Positions 26,297 to 37,629 of a DNA stretch of 64,000 bases are shown here, one piece after another; positions within the stretch are counted from its first letter, which is position 1, and the number at the start of each line of letters is the position of its first letter. The stretch is from Corynebacterium suicordis DSM 45110. Lineage in GTDB: Bacteria; Actinomycetota; Actinomycetes; Mycobacteriales; Mycobacteriaceae. A model generated the notes under the pieces. The model had not been told where the DNA came from. It made no database searches and was given only the letters and a program-made list of their open reading frames with translations. The position numbers and the translations under genes are program-made. The stretch is taken from assembly GCF_015351405.1 (NCBI RefSeq), contig NZ_JADKMY010000001.1:310001-374000 (forward strand). The letters are read 5' to 3'.

Positions 26297-26352
26297 ATCT
26301 TTTAGAGCCGCAGCCCAGAGAGCAACAGCTCAGAAAGCTGCAGCCCAGATAG

Positions 26353-28149
26353 CTACTTCTTGTCCTCGATCATGGACTCAACAAGATCCTTGACCTCGCG
26401 GCGGCGGATCTTGCCGATCATGTCCGCAGGCAGCTCATCGACCACGAAGAACTTGCGTGGAACCTTGTAGCGGGTCAGGCTTTCGCGGGCCCATTCGCGA
26501 GCCTTCTCGGCGTCGAAATCAGATTCAGAAACGCCTTCCTCCAAGACCACCGCAGCAACGACCTCTTCGGAGCCGTCCTCCTGCTCCAGGCCAACCACGC
26601 CGGCCTTGGAGATCTGTGGGTGATCGGCGAGGACTTCTTCCACCTCAGCGGGGTAAACATTGAATCCGCCGGTGATGATCATTTCCTTGGTGCGGGAGAC
26701 GATCTTGATGAAGCCGTCCGTTTCCATGACGGCCATGTCTCCGGTGTCGAACCAATCCTCGTGGAATGGCTGCTCATCGTCCGCGACGTTGATGTATCCC
26801 TTGAACACCTGCGGGCCACGAACCAGCAGCTCGCCGGCTTCGCCGTCCGGCATGGTGCGGGAGAGGTCATCGGGATCAGCCACGCGTAGCTCGGTGTCTG
26901 GGAATGGGATGCCGATGTAGCCAGCGCGACGATCCGGGGTGATGGGGTTGGCCACGATGATTGGGGCGGTCTCGGTCAGGCCGTAGCCCTCCACGATCTT
27001 GCCGCCGGTCTTCTTCTCCCACTCTTCGGTGGTCTTGGTGGGAAGAGGTGCAGCGCCGGACAGAGCATTGTTGATGCCGGAAAGATCGAGGTTGTTTTTC
27101 TCTGCTGCCTCGAGAATCTTGGTGTACAGAGTTGGCACACCTGGCATGTAGGTGGGCAGTTCCTTCTTGAGCTGATCAACGATCAACGGGATTTCCGGCT
27201 TAGGCAGCAGAGCGAGCTTGCCGCCGGTGGCCACGCCGAGGGCTGCAGTCAAGGTCAGGCCGTACACGTGGAACAGTGGCAGTGCGGCGAGGTACTTTTC
27301 CTGCGCGCCTTCGCCCAGGTTCTTCACCCATGCCAAGCCCTGAACAACGTTGGCCATGATGTTGCCGTGGGTCAGCTCTGCGCCCTTGGGCTTGCCGGTG
27401 GTTCCGGAGGTGAACAGGATTACCGCTGGGTCATCTCCGCTGAGGTCGGACGGGGTTTTGATGTTCTTGCCGTCGCCACCGAACTTCTTGGTGAGCAGCT
27501 TGGAGAACGGTACGCTTCCTGGCGCATCGCCGTGCAGCTGGTTGCGCTTTTCCTTCAGTGAAGGGACGGGCAGCTTCAGCGCGAGACGCTTGACCAACGG
27601 CATCGCTTCGATCATGTTGACGGAAACGATGGTTTCCAGCTGCGTGGTGTGCAGCAGTTTCTCGCACACGTCGTAGACGTTGTCCCAAGCGATAACGATT
27701 TTCGCCTCGTGGTCCTTGAATGGACCTTCGAGCTCGCGTGCGGTGTACAGCGGGTTGTGCTCCACCACGACAGCACCGAGCTTGAGCACAGCGAAGAAGG
27801 AAATAAGGTGCTGCGGGCAGTTCGGCATGATCAGTGCAACGCGCTCGCCACGCTTGACTCCCATGTGCTGCAGGCTGGCGGCCACCGAGTTCACCTGCTC
27901 AGCGAAGTCTGGGTAGCTGGTGGTCTGGCCGAAGAAGTCGAGGATGTCCCGCTTGGAGTTTTCCCGCACGGACTTTTCCAGCATGGAGACCATGTTGGAA
28001 TCCGCGGGATAGTCCAGAGAGTGAGGCGTCCATTCCGCGTAGTACTTCAGGTAGGGCTTTTCTTTCCATGCGGTACCTTCCGGCGCGTCGCTGCGGGGCG
28101 CAGAGCCGGTTTCGGTGGCGGACGCTTCGGGATTGTTGACGTTCGTCAT
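26353..28149 (-). CDS. fadD: Long-chain fatty-acid-CoA ligase
   Basis: A 598-aa adenylate-forming enzyme that activates fatty acids to acyl-CoA (or acyl-AMP). Motif P-loop ILFTSGTTGKPKGAELTH near residue 240, GYGLTETAPI near 368, the DTGDMA motif near 470 and KEMIITGGFNVYPAEVEEVL near 490 with the catalytic Lys in KIRRREVK at the end. The start is ATG 28149 after an AGAGAG stretch; GTG 28158 is an alternative. It stands alone, divergent from mshA. The exact chain length preference is not readable. Confidence 0.9.
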   Translation of the reverse strand: MTNVNNPEASATETGSAPRSDAPEGTAWKEKPYLKYYAEWTPHSLDYPADSNMVSMLEKSVRENSKRDILDFFGQTTSYPDFAEQVNSVAASLQHMGVKRGERVALIMPNCPQHLISFFAVLKLGAVVVEHNPLYTARELEGPFKDHEAKIVIAWDNVYDVCEKLLHTTQLETIVSVNMIEAMPLVKRLALKLPVPSLKEKRNQLHGDAPGSVPFSKLLTKKFGGDGKNIKTPSDLSGDDPAVILFTSGTTGKPKGAELTHGNIMANVVQGLAWVKNLGEGAQEKYLAALPLFHVYGLTLTAALGVATGGKLALLPKPEIPLIVDQLKKELPTYMPGVPTLYTKILEAAEKNNLDLSGINNALSGAAPLPTKTTEEWEKKTGGKIVEGYGLTETAPIIVANPITPDRRAGYIGIPFPDTELRVADPDDLSRTMPDGEAGELLVRGPQVFKGYINVADDEQPFHEDWFDTGDMAVMETDGFIKIVSRTKEMIITGGFNVYPAEVEEVLADHPQISKAGVVGLEQEDGSEEVVAAVVLEEGVSESDFDAEKAREWARESLTRYKVPRKFFVVDELPADMIGKIRRREVKDLVESMIEDKK

Positions 28150-28331
28150 CGTGAGCACTCTCTCTCTTTTGGTGCGTGTTCGCTACGTGCAGCAAGACCC
28201 GAAAACTGGAATAGAAAGCGGGCGCGGGGCAGTAGCTGGGTATAACGCTCTACTTTAGCTAGGGAAACATATCTATAAGGGAAAATAACTAAAAAAGATA
28301 AATTAGCGCGGGCGGGTTAGAGTTTGGGGTT

Positions 28332-29594
28332 ATGCGAGTCGCGATCATCTCCTTCCACACCTCTCCGATGGAGCAACCCGGTTCCGGAGATGCCGGCGGG
28401 ATGAACGTCTACATCAAGAACACCGCGCTGCAGCTCTCCAAGCAGGGCGTGGAGGTGGATATCTTCACCCGAGCCACCCGTCCGCTGCAGGGCGAAGTGG
28501 TGCACGTGGCTCCGAACATGCGCGTGATCAACTGCGTGGCCGGCCCGTTCGAGGGTCTGCCCAAGGAAGAGCTGCCCACCCAGATCGCGGCCTTCACCGG
28601 CAGCGTGCTGGCGTATGTGCGCAAGGCCGAGCAGGAACCGTATGACATCATCCATTCCCACTACTGGCAATCCGGCCAGGTGGCGTGGCTGTTGCGAGAT
28701 CTGTGGCACATCCCGTGGGTGCATACCGCGCATACCTTGGCCGCGGTGAAGAATTCTCTCCTGGCCAGTGGCGATTCCCCGGAGCCCGTGAGCCGCCGGA
28801 TCTGCGAGCAGCAGATCGTGGATAACGCTGATCTGTTGATCGTGAACACGGAAGCCGAAGTGCGGGATCTGGTTGAGGGGTACGACGCCAACGATTGCCT
28901 CATCCGCGTAGTTCACCCAGGTGCGGACGTGGATAAGTTCACCCCTGGTTCCGGCCGTGCCACGGAACGTACGCGCCGTGAGCTGGGCATTCCTTTCCTG
29001 GCCAAGGTGGTTGGTTTTGTGGGTCGTTTGCAGCGGCTCAAGGCTCCCGATGTGCTGCTGCGAGCCGCGGCGATCTTGGTGGAGCGGCACCCGGAATTGA
29101 TGCTTTCGGTGGTGATTTGCGGTGGTTCTTCCGGCTCTGGGCGTAATGCTTTGGAGGAGATGCAAAAGCTGGCGGAGGAGCTGGGTATCTCCCGGATTGT
29201 TCGTTTCCTGGCGCCACGCCCATCCGAGGAACTGGTGAGCGTGTACCAGGCCGCGGACCTGATCTGCGTGCCCAGCCATAACGAGAGCTTTGGCTTGGTA
29301 GCCGTGGAGGCGCAGGCGTGCGGCACCCCGGTGGTGGCGGCGAACGTGGGTGGCCTGCCCATCGCGGTGGAGGATGGCAAGTCTGGATTGCTGGTGGATG
29401 GGCATGACCCCGAGGCGTGGGCGGATGCTTTGGGCGAGCTGTTGTTAAACGACGCCAAGCGCATCGAAATGTCCGAATATGCCCCCATCCATGCGCGTGA
29501 ATTTTCCTGGGAGAAAGCAGGGCAATGCTTGCGCGAGATCTACTCGGAACTACCACCAGCGGGCAGGCCGATCGAGCGCAATCCCTTCGGCTAA
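28332..29594 (+). CDS. mshA: D-inositol-3-phosphate glycosyltransferase (mycothiol synthesis)
   Basis: A 420-aa GT-B family 4 glycosyltransferase that joins GlcNAc from UDP-GlcNAc to 1L-myo-inositol-1-phosphate, the first step of mycothiol synthesis. N-terminal [20 protein letters not shown] is the diagnostic MshA opening; C-terminal features are [17 protein letters not shown] and [20 protein letters not shown] (the E-x7-E motif). Mycothiol is the main thiol of actinobacteria, which supports the taxonomic call. Upstream (28240-28330) is an AT-rich stretch where its promoter and that of fadD probably lie. Confidence 0.96.
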   Translation: MRVAIISFHTSPMEQPGSGDAGGMNVYIKNTALQLSKQGVEVDIFTRATRPLQGEVVHVAPNMRVINCVAGPFEGLPKEELPTQIAAFTGSVLAYVRKAEQEPYDIIHSHYWQSGQVAWLLRDLWHIPWVHTAHTLAAVKNSLLASGDSPEPVSRRICEQQIVDNADLLIVNTEAEVRDLVEGYDANDCLIRVVHPGADVDKFTPGSGRATERTRRELGIPFLAKVVGFVGRLQRLKAPDVLLRAAAILVERHPELMLSVVICGGSSGSGRNALEEMQKLAEELGISRIVRFLAPRPSEELVSVYQAADLICVPSHNESFGLVAVEAQACGTPVVAANVGGLPIAVEDGKSGLLVDGHDPEAWADALGELLLNDAKRIEMSEYAPIHAREFSWEKAGQCLREIYSELPPAGRPIERNPFG

Positions 29595-29647
29595 GGGGTT
29601 TGGCTAAGCCAGTTTCGTTCACCCCTCCCGCGTGTAGGCTGATTTTC

Positions 29648-30256
29648 ATGGATCGCGCGGCAATTTGCACCCTCTTGGACAGCGCCGAGGTTGAGTACGT
29701 CGAAGCTGGCGACAACGTCGTAGTAGTACTCCCCGGCGAAAAGAAATTGAAGACCAACTGCCTGTTTATTCCACAGGATGGCATGTTCCGCATCGAGGCA
29801 TTCGTGTGCCGTCATGTGGAGGAAGCCCAGGAGGAGGTCTACAAGCTGCTGCTTCACGAAAACCGACGGAACTTCGGTGTGCACTACACACTGGACAGCA
29901 ACGATGACATCTACCTGGTGGGTCAGTTCTCAGACACCACCACGCCCGAGGATATCCAGCGCGTGCTGGGCCAGATCCTGGAGCGCGCCGACCGCGATTT
30001 CAATCGCATTCTGGAGCGCGGCTTCGCCTCCTCCATCCGCCACGAATGGGCTTGGCGACTCTCTCGCGGTGAGCCAACGATGAACCTCAAGGCCTTCGCT
30101 CGCCTGCGCCCTTCTGATGAGGAAGTGGCCACCTTGGCTCCACCGCCTGATTCCCACTTGGCTGAAGAAGTCCACACCCCGGATTCCGTGGTTTCTCAGG
30201 ACGAGCCAGAGGCCAAGCCTGAGAATGAGACAGACGCTGAGTCCGACAACTCATAA
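29648..30256 (+). CDS. YbjN-domain protein
   Basis: A 202-aa protein from ATG 29648. Residues 1-150 match the YbjN/type III secretion chaperone-like fold (DRAAICTLLDSAEVEYVEAG, FRIEAFVCRHVEEAQEEVYKLLL, GVHYTLDSNDDIYLVGQF). The remaining tail is acidic and probably disordered. It sits between mshA and gpmA as the equivalent gene does in mycobacteria. No enzymatic role is evident; family members are thought to act as small regulators or chaperones. Confidence 0.8.
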   Translation: MDRAAICTLLDSAEVEYVEAGDNVVVVLPGEKKLKTNCLFIPQDGMFRIEAFVCRHVEEAQEEVYKLLLHENRRNFGVHYTLDSNDDIYLVGQFSDTTTPEDIQRVLGQILERADRDFNRILERGFASSIRHEWAWRLSRGEPTMNLKAFARLRPSDEEVATLAPPPDSHLAEEVHTPDSVVSQDEPEAKPENETDAESDNS

Positions 30257-30287
30257 TTCCACAAGCGCCTTGCACGCTCACTGGTTT

Positions 30288-31250
30288 TCAAAGAGCGCTG
30301 ATCATGTGCGCGTGTTTTGAGATGCGAGCGAGTGCCTCTCGGAATTGAGTTGCTTCAGGCCCGTTCGGAAGAGTCAGCGCCGCATCCAGATCACGACTGA
30401 CCCAGAGCATGTGCCAAGCGAGTTCATCCCAATTTGGGCCTCCCACTAGTAGCCGAGATCCGGTTGCCGTCGGTTCTAGCTGGTCACGATGTGCAGAGGG
30501 AACTCTCGCCACAACTTGCTCGACAGTGGCTTCAATTTCAATGGGCAAGACACAGGGGTAGCGACTGGCCAGATCGCGCTGAAACCCAGGGGATGGCGCA
30601 TCTCGTGGTGAAAATGTCCACGTTGATGTCTTCACATCGCTCATGCGATCAAGTCGGAAGACCCGCCAGTCTTCACGAATCAGATCGAATGCCTGTAAGT
30701 ACCAATGTTCACCTTGGGTCATCAATCGCGCGGGTTCCACTTCCCGTGAACTCGTTTCCCCATCCGGTTTGCAGTAGTTAAAACGGACTATGACGTGGTC
30801 ACGTTGAGCGGTCGCAAGTTGTTGCAAAGTGTCTAGATTGATTGCAGAGCGATTCCGAGGGATCGCATAAGTGGCTGTGTTGATCGCCGCTGCAATGCTA
30901 CGGAGCTTGGGTGGAAGGACGCGGTCGATCTTATTGAGTGCTCGCAGGCCGGCTTCTCCTACATCGTCCGCGCCCGATAGCGCGGCCATGCGCAGGCAAG
31001 CGACCAGAGCGACCGCTTCGTCATCGTCCAACAAGAGCGGTGGAAGTTGGCGCCCAGATCCGAGTCGATATCCACCGTCAATCCCAGGTTCGGAGTCAAT
31101 GGGATAACCGAGGTCACGCAGCCTGGAGATATCTCGGCGCACGGTGCGGTGTGTAACACCGAGTTTTTCGGACAGCTCGATGGCTCGCCATGTTGTCCTG
31201 GCCTCAAGGAGCCCGAGAAGCTTTAAGACACGTTGCGTTGTTTCGGCCAT
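30288..31250 (-). CDS. WYL-domain transcriptional regulator
   Basis: A 320-aa regulator. N-terminal winged helix of the DeoR type (TTWRAIELSEKLGVTHRTVRRDISRLRDLGYPIDS) and a WYL ligand-binding domain (GEHWYLQAFDLIREDWRVFRLDRM), followed by the WCX C-terminal domain. ATG 31250 was chosen because the Ala-Glu-Thr start matches the family; the frame extends 14 codons further upstream. It is divergent from the DinB-family gene, and a palindrome at 31269-31293 lies between, a likely operator. Confidence 0.9.
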   Translation of the reverse strand: MAETTQRVLKLLGLLEARTTWRAIELSEKLGVTHRTVRRDISRLRDLGYPIDSEPGIDGGYRLGSGRQLPPLLLDDDEAVALVACLRMAALSGADDVGEAGLRALNKIDRVLPPKLRSIAAAINTATYAIPRNRSAINLDTLQQLATAQRDHVIVRFNYCKPDGETSSREVEPARLMTQGEHWYLQAFDLIREDWRVFRLDRMSDVKTSTWTFSPRDAPSPGFQRDLASRYPCVLPIEIEATVEQVVARVPSAHRDQLEPTATGSRLLVGGPNWDELAWHMLWVSRDLDAALTLPNGPEATQFREALARISKHAHMISAL

Positions 31251-31268
31251 GAGTTCATTATTTCTGAA

Positions 31269-31293
31269 CTTGCGGACCGGATCTGTCCGCAAG
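31269..31293. promoter_or_regulatory. Palindromic operator between the WYL regulator and DinB gene
   Basis: CTTGCGGAC (31269-31277) and GTCCGCAAG (31285-31293) are perfect reverse complements with a 7-bp spacer, in the 115-bp divergent gap. A dimeric regulator, probably the adjacent WYL protein, could bind here. Confidence 0.55.
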
Positions 31294-31365
31294 CCGTTCT
31301 AGTGTGCGTTTAGCGGCAAAAAGCCGTCAAAGACCCAGCGTCAGAACCCAGAGTTAGGAAGCGCA

Positions 31366-31923
31366 ATGTACCTCCCGCAGATTGATAATGCACGAGACAC
31401 TCTCTGCAACTACCTGGAAGCACAATTGGACGGGATTCGTGCCAGTGCATATGGCCTCGAAGATACTCAAGCTCGGCAAACACCACTGCGAAGCGCGCTC
31501 AGTATCAGCGGAATCATCAAGCACATCATCTTTTGCATGAAGGGTTCTCTCTCCGGTGCCGGGCACCACGAGCACGATCAACCGGAGGACGCGTTTAACA
31601 AGAGCTTCACGCCCTCCGATGAGGAAACCTTGGAGAAGCTCTTGGCCACGTTTGATTCCGTCCGCGCTGAATATATGACGATGTGCCGTCAAGGCGATCT
31701 GGAATCAACTCTTCCCGTCGGGCCGATGCCATGGTTCAACATGAATGAGCCGCGAGAAGCCAAACTGCGCTATCTCTACGTTCATCACGTGGAAGAGTTC
31801 GCTCGACATGCAGGCCACGCGGACATCATTCGGGAGCAGATCGATGGGGCGAAAGCCGGTGAGCTGATGCTCGCGGTTGAAGGATTGCCTGGGAATGATT
31901 TCCTGTCCCCCTGGGAAAAGTGA
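31366..31923 (+). CDS. DinB/DUF664 family protein
   Basis: A 185-aa four-helix-bundle protein of the DinB-like superfamily, which includes mycothiol-dependent enzymes. Histidine metal-ligand positions are visible in IKHIIFCMKG (His, first helix pair) and YVHHVEEFARHAGHADIIREQ, the characteristic late helix with HxxxH. It starts at ATG 31366 after a GGAAGCG site. It is divergent from the WYL regulator, which likely controls it. Substrate unknown. Confidence 0.8.
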   Translation: MYLPQIDNARDTLCNYLEAQLDGIRASAYGLEDTQARQTPLRSALSISGIIKHIIFCMKGSLSGAGHHEHDQPEDAFNKSFTPSDEETLEKLLATFDSVRAEYMTMCRQGDLESTLPVGPMPWFNMNEPREAKLRYLYVHHVEEFARHAGHADIIREQIDGAKAGELMLAVEGLPGNDFLSPWEK

Positions 31924-31940
31924 TACTTCGGCGAAGAGCG

Positions 31941-33527
31941 CTAGCCCAGCTTTCCGGATAGCCTCCGCAACCGGTTCTCGCTGGCCGCATCCAACCCGAT
32001 AATCTCCACGGTTTTCCCCTTGTCCGCGTACTTCTGAATCACGGCATCAAGCGTGGCCACCGTGGACGCATCCCAGATCACCGCCTGGCTCATGTCCACG
32101 ATCACCCGCGCTGGGTCTGTGGCGTATTCGAATTGATAGACGAGATCGTTGGAAGACGCGAAGAATAGCTGCCCGGTCACGGTGTAAATGCGCGCGTCAG
32201 CGACCTCTTCGTCACCTTCTTTTTCGACGCCACCCATCGCCGCTCGCACTTTCAACCCTTGCTCTGCGGGGAGTTCATCAACCGAGTGCGCGGTGATCCC
32301 CACCATGTGCGCCACGCGCCGGGAGAACAACACCATGGCGGTGAGCACACCCATCGCCACGCCGATGGCCAGGTTGTGGCTGAGCAGGGTGGAAAACACT
32401 GTGACCAGCATGACCGTGGTTTCGCTCAGCGGCATATTCCGCAGCGTGGAGGGTTTCACGGAATGCCAGTTGAAAGAGCCAACCGCCACCATGATCATGA
32501 TGCCGGTCAGCGCGGCCATGGGGATCAGCCCCACGATGTCACCCAAACTAACTACCAGCACTAGCAAAAACACTCCCGCCAGCAGCGTGGACAAGCGAGT
32601 GCGTGCACCGGAAGCACGGGTGTTAATCAGCGTCTGGCCGATCATCGCGCATCCGCCCATGCCCCCGAACACTCCGGTGACGATGTTCGCGATTCCCTGG
32701 CCCCAGCTTTCGCGGGTCTTATCGGAGTGGACATCGGTGATGTCATCCACCAACTTTGCGGTCAGCAGGGATTCCAGCAACCCCACCAAGGCCATGCCCA
32801 GTGCGTACGGAGCGATGATCTCCAACGTTTCCAGCGTGAAAGGCACGTTGGGGAAAATCAGCGAAGGCAGGCTGGAGGGCAGCTCACCTTGATCTGAGAC
32901 ATTCGGCACATTCCATCCGGTAGCGATCACCAACGGGGTCAGCACCAGAATCGCAATCAGCGGTGCAGGAATAGCACTGGTCAACCGCGGGAAGAACACT
33001 ACGATCGCGATACTCACAGCCACCAGCGGATACACCAGCCACGGCACCCCGACCAGGTGCGGAATCTGCCCGCTGAACACGATGATCGCCAGAGAATTAA
33101 TGAACCCCACCATCACCGAACGGGGGATGAAGCGCATCAGCTTCGCCACCCCAAGCACTGCCAACACAATCTGAAAAACCCCAGCCAGGATCACGCACGC
33201 CAACAGATAATCCAGGCCATGACTGGCTACCAGCGGCGCGATCACCACAGCCACGGCACCGGTGGCCGCGGAAATCATCGCGGGGCGACCACCCGTAAAA
33301 GCAATCGTGATGGCCATGGTGACAGAGGCGAACAAGCCCACCCGCGGGTCCACGCCAGCCAGCACGGAGAAACTAATGGCCTCTGGGATCAATGCCAGCG
33401 CCACCACCAACCCGCCCAGAATTTCTGTCCGCAGCCGGGGCAGAGAGGAGAATGCGAAGCGGAAGCTAGAGATCACCCCAGTGGGGGCGGACTGTCCAGA
33501 AAGAAGCGGAGCTGAGGCTGAGTGCAC
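31941..33527 (-). CDS. SulP-family anion transporter with STAS domain
   Basis: A 528-aa transporter. About 10-12 helices cover residues 20-400 ([32 protein letters not shown] is the SulP signature region), and a cytoplasmic STAS domain of about 100 residues ends the protein ([28 protein letters not shown]). SulP proteins carry sulfate, bicarbonate or other anions with Na+ or H+. GTG 33527 was chosen; the frame continues upstream into the gpmA leader with no better start. Direction is opposite to gpmA. Confidence 0.88.
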   Translation of the reverse strand: MHSASAPLLSGQSAPTGVISSFRFAFSSLPRLRTEILGGLVVALALIPEAISFSVLAGVDPRVGLFASVTMAITIAFTGGRPAMISAATGAVAVVIAPLVASHGLDYLLACVILAGVFQIVLAVLGVAKLMRFIPRSVMVGFINSLAIIVFSGQIPHLVGVPWLVYPLVAVSIAIVVFFPRLTSAIPAPLIAILVLTPLVIATGWNVPNVSDQGELPSSLPSLIFPNVPFTLETLEIIAPYALGMALVGLLESLLTAKLVDDITDVHSDKTRESWGQGIANIVTGVFGGMGGCAMIGQTLINTRASGARTRLSTLLAGVFLLVLVVSLGDIVGLIPMAALTGIMIMVAVGSFNWHSVKPSTLRNMPLSETTVMLVTVFSTLLSHNLAIGVAMGVLTAMVLFSRRVAHMVGITAHSVDELPAEQGLKVRAAMGGVEKEGDEEVADARIYTVTGQLFFASSNDLVYQFEYATDPARVIVDMSQAVIWDASTVATLDAVIQKYADKGKTVEIIGLDAASENRLRRLSGKLG

Positions 33528-33571
33528 AGAGTCTAAAGTTCCACAATTGCTGGGGTGAGGGGATGCAGGGG

Positions 33572-33586
33572 TGGCGTCGAAAAAGG
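33572..33586 (+). repeat. Copy of the recurrent TGGCGTCGAAAA motif near gpmA
   Basis: TGGCGTCGAAAAAGG stands in the divergent gap between the SulP gene and gpmA. Confidence 0.5.
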
Positions 33587-33682
33587 AAAAGTACACAAAA
33601 TCCACCACAAACCGGGGGAAATGAAGGCCCAGCACCCCGAGCGTGCACAGGGAATACCCCCAAACATGGCACTATGGAAAGC

Positions 33683-34447
33683 ATGAGCGATAAAGAACAG
33701 AACCACGGAACCCTGATCCTTCTGCGCCACGGCCAGAGCGAATGGAACGCCTCCAACCAGTTCACCGGCTGGGTGGATGTGCACCTCACGGAGCAGGGCC
33801 GCGAAGAGGCCAAGCGCGGCGGCAAGATGATCAAGGATGCGGGTCTGCAGCCGAGCATTTTGTACACCTCGCTGCTGCGTCGCGCGATTACCACCGCGAA
33901 TATCGCGCTGGATGAGGCTGATCTGCACTGGATCCCAGTGATTCGCGATTGGCGCCTCAACGAGCGTCACTATGGCGCACTACAGGGTCTGAACAAGGCG
34001 GAGACCAAGGAGAAGTACGGCGAGGATCAGTTCATGTCCTGGCGTCGTTCTTATGACACCCCACCACCAGAGATCGAGGTGGACAACCAGTACGCCCAGA
34101 CCAACGAGGCGCGCTACGCTGACCTGCCCGAAGTTCCCCGCACCGAGTGCCTGCTGGACGTGGTCAAGCGCTTCATCCCTTATTACGAAGAGGAAATCGC
34201 CCCCCGCATTGCCCGCGGTGAGACTGTCCTGGTGGCAGCTCACGGCAACTCCTTGCGCGCCCTGGTGAAGTACTTGGACAATATTTCCGACGCCGATATC
34301 GCCGGACTCAACATCCCCACCGGCATTCCACTGGTCTATCGCGTGGGTACCGACGGCACCGTTCTCAACCCAGGTGGCGAGTACCTCGACCCAGAGGCAG
34401 CCGCCGCGGGAGCCGCAGCAGTGGCAGCCCAGGGTGAAGCAAAGTAA
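33683..34447 (+). CDS. gpmA: 2,3-bisphosphoglycerate-dependent phosphoglycerate mutase
   Basis: A 254-aa glycolytic enzyme that interconverts 3- and 2-phosphoglycerate. The phosphorylated histidine lies in [12 protein letters not shown] near residue 15, the second His in [16 protein letters not shown] near residue 185, and [12 protein letters not shown] and RRSYDTPPP are the usual substrate-contact segments. ATG 33683 is preferred over the in-frame ATG 33674. Next gene: senX3, as in mycobacteria. Confidence 0.95.
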   Translation: MSDKEQNHGTLILLRHGQSEWNASNQFTGWVDVHLTEQGREEAKRGGKMIKDAGLQPSILYTSLLRRAITTANIALDEADLHWIPVIRDWRLNERHYGALQGLNKAETKEKYGEDQFMSWRRSYDTPPPEIEVDNQYAQTNEARYADLPEVPRTECLLDVVKRFIPYYEEEIAPRIARGETVLVAAHGNSLRALVKYLDNISDADIAGLNIPTGIPLVYRVGTDGTVLNPGGEYLDPEAAAAGAAAVAAQGEAK

Positions 34448-34502
34448 GCCAGATAAAACTAAACGCAGTCACGCTGGCCAATAGCTGCTAGCGTGTCTCC
34501 TT

Positions 34503-35897
34503 GTGAACAGCCTGCTTCTCGGACTGCTGATAGGCCTCCTCATCGGTGTGCTTCTCGGCGTGCTCGCGCTGCAGTTCTACCGCGTGCGCGTGAAGCGTCA
34601 GCGCAACAACCGCACCGCCTCTGAGCTGCAGGGAAACCGCGTTTCCACGGTGGCTCAGGTGCTGCATTTCGCCATTCAATCCGCGCCCAGTGCCGTAGTG
34701 GTGGTGGATAAGCGCCGCAACGTGGTGATGTCCAACCCACGTGCGCATGAGCTCTCCCTGGTGCACGAGCGCGCTGTGAACGAAACAGTGTGGAAGACAG
34801 TGCAGCGCGTGTTCATGGATCACGAGAGCCGCGAGATCACCTTCACCCCGCCGCGGCGCAAGGGCAGCCGACCCGTGATCGCGGTGGCTGGGCAGGTGCA
34901 GCTGCTCACGCTGCAGGATGATCGTTACGCGGTTATTTATGCCACGGATGATTCCGAGCACCTGCGCATGGAATCCGCTAGGCGAGACTTCGTGGCCAAC
35001 GTTTCTCACGAGTTGAAAACCCCGGTGGGGGCAATTTCCCTGCTGGTGGAAACCCTCATGGAGGTCCGCGAGGATCCCGAATCCGTGGAGTACTTCGGCG
35101 GCAAACTGGTGGGGGAGACCCGCCGGATGGGGCAGATGATCACCGAACTGATCTCCCTGTCCAAGCTGCAGGGTGCCGAATCTCTGCCGGATCCGCAGAT
35201 GATCAGCATTGACTCCGTGGTGGAGGAAGCGTTTGATCGTTGCAAGCTGGCCGCGGAAACCGCCAATATTGAGCTGGTGAAGGATGGGCGTAGCGGGGCG
35301 CTGGTGATGGGTGACAAGTCGCTGCTGGTTACCTCGGTGTCCAACCTGATGACTAACGCCATCAACTACTCACCAGCAGGCACGCCCGTGTCCGTGTCCC
35401 GGGAAATCCATGACGACCTCGTGCGGGTCAAGGTGACGGACCGCGGGATCGGCATTGCGCCGGAGGATCAAAAGCGCCTGTTTGAGCGCTTTTTCCGCGT
35501 GGATAAGGCTCGCTCCCGCAACACGGGAGGTACGGGCTTGGGGCTGGCCATCGTCAAGCACGTGATGATGAACCACGGTGGGCGAGTGTCCGTGTGGTCC
35601 CGTCCGGGCACCGGCTCCACCTTCACGCTGGAGTTGCCGCGATTCACCCCGAGCGAAACCGGGCTGCCTGCGGGCGAAACCCCCGTGGTGCCCAGCGAGA
35701 ATTCCTTGACCGGCACTAATATGGATGTGCTGGAAGAGATTTTCCCGAACGATCAACTGGCCGACTTCCCCGAAGAGGAGATAGATGGCCGTGCCCAGAG
35801 TGATCCGGGCTACAGTGGCACTCGAAGAAACCCTGAGAGCACAGAGCACGACCAGCAGCACCAAGTACCAACCAGCAACAGAGAGGGGCGCGAGTAA
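34503..35897 (+). CDS. senX3: Two-component sensor histidine kinase SenX3
   Basis: A 464-aa sensor. One N-terminal membrane stretch (LLLGLLIGLLIGVLLGVLALQFY) that may form two short helices, a PAS-like domain (about residues 50-155), HisKA with FVANVSHELKTPVGAISLLVETL (His about 170), and HATPase with NLMTNAINYSP, DRGIGIAPEDQKRLFERFF and GGTGLGLAIVKH. The acidic/Gln-rich tail after residue 395 is not conserved. SenX3 in actinobacteria responds to phosphate limitation and phosphorylates RegX3, encoded 2 bp downstream. GTG start at 34503. Confidence 0.95.
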   Translation: MNSLLLGLLIGLLIGVLLGVLALQFYRVRVKRQRNNRTASELQGNRVSTVAQVLHFAIQSAPSAVVVVDKRRNVVMSNPRAHELSLVHERAVNETVWKTVQRVFMDHESREITFTPPRRKGSRPVIAVAGQVQLLTLQDDRYAVIYATDDSEHLRMESARRDFVANVSHELKTPVGAISLLVETLMEVREDPESVEYFGGKLVGETRRMGQMITELISLSKLQGAESLPDPQMISIDSVVEEAFDRCKLAAETANIELVKDGRSGALVMGDKSLLVTSVSNLMTNAINYSPAGTPVSVSREIHDDLVRVKVTDRGIGIAPEDQKRLFERFFRVDKARSRNTGGTGLGLAIVKHVMMNHGGRVSVWSRPGTGSTFTLELPRFTPSETGLPAGETPVVPSENSLTGTNMDVLEEIFPNDQLADFPEEEIDGRAQSDPGYSGTRRNPESTEHDQQHQVPTSNREGRE

Positions 35898-35899
35898 AC

Positions 35900-37620
<1,721 letters not shown>

Positions 37621-37629
37621 CTAGGTGCC

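Larger units (their letters stand above)
25885..26352. other. 468-bp non-coding gap between murB and fadD with two hairpins
   Basis: No convincing gene lies here; short open frames overlap the repeats and look accidental. The gap holds two related hairpins (about 25970-26020 and 26124-26216), a copy of the recurrent GGCGTCGAA word at 26220-26228, and the fadD terminator. Confidence 0.6.
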
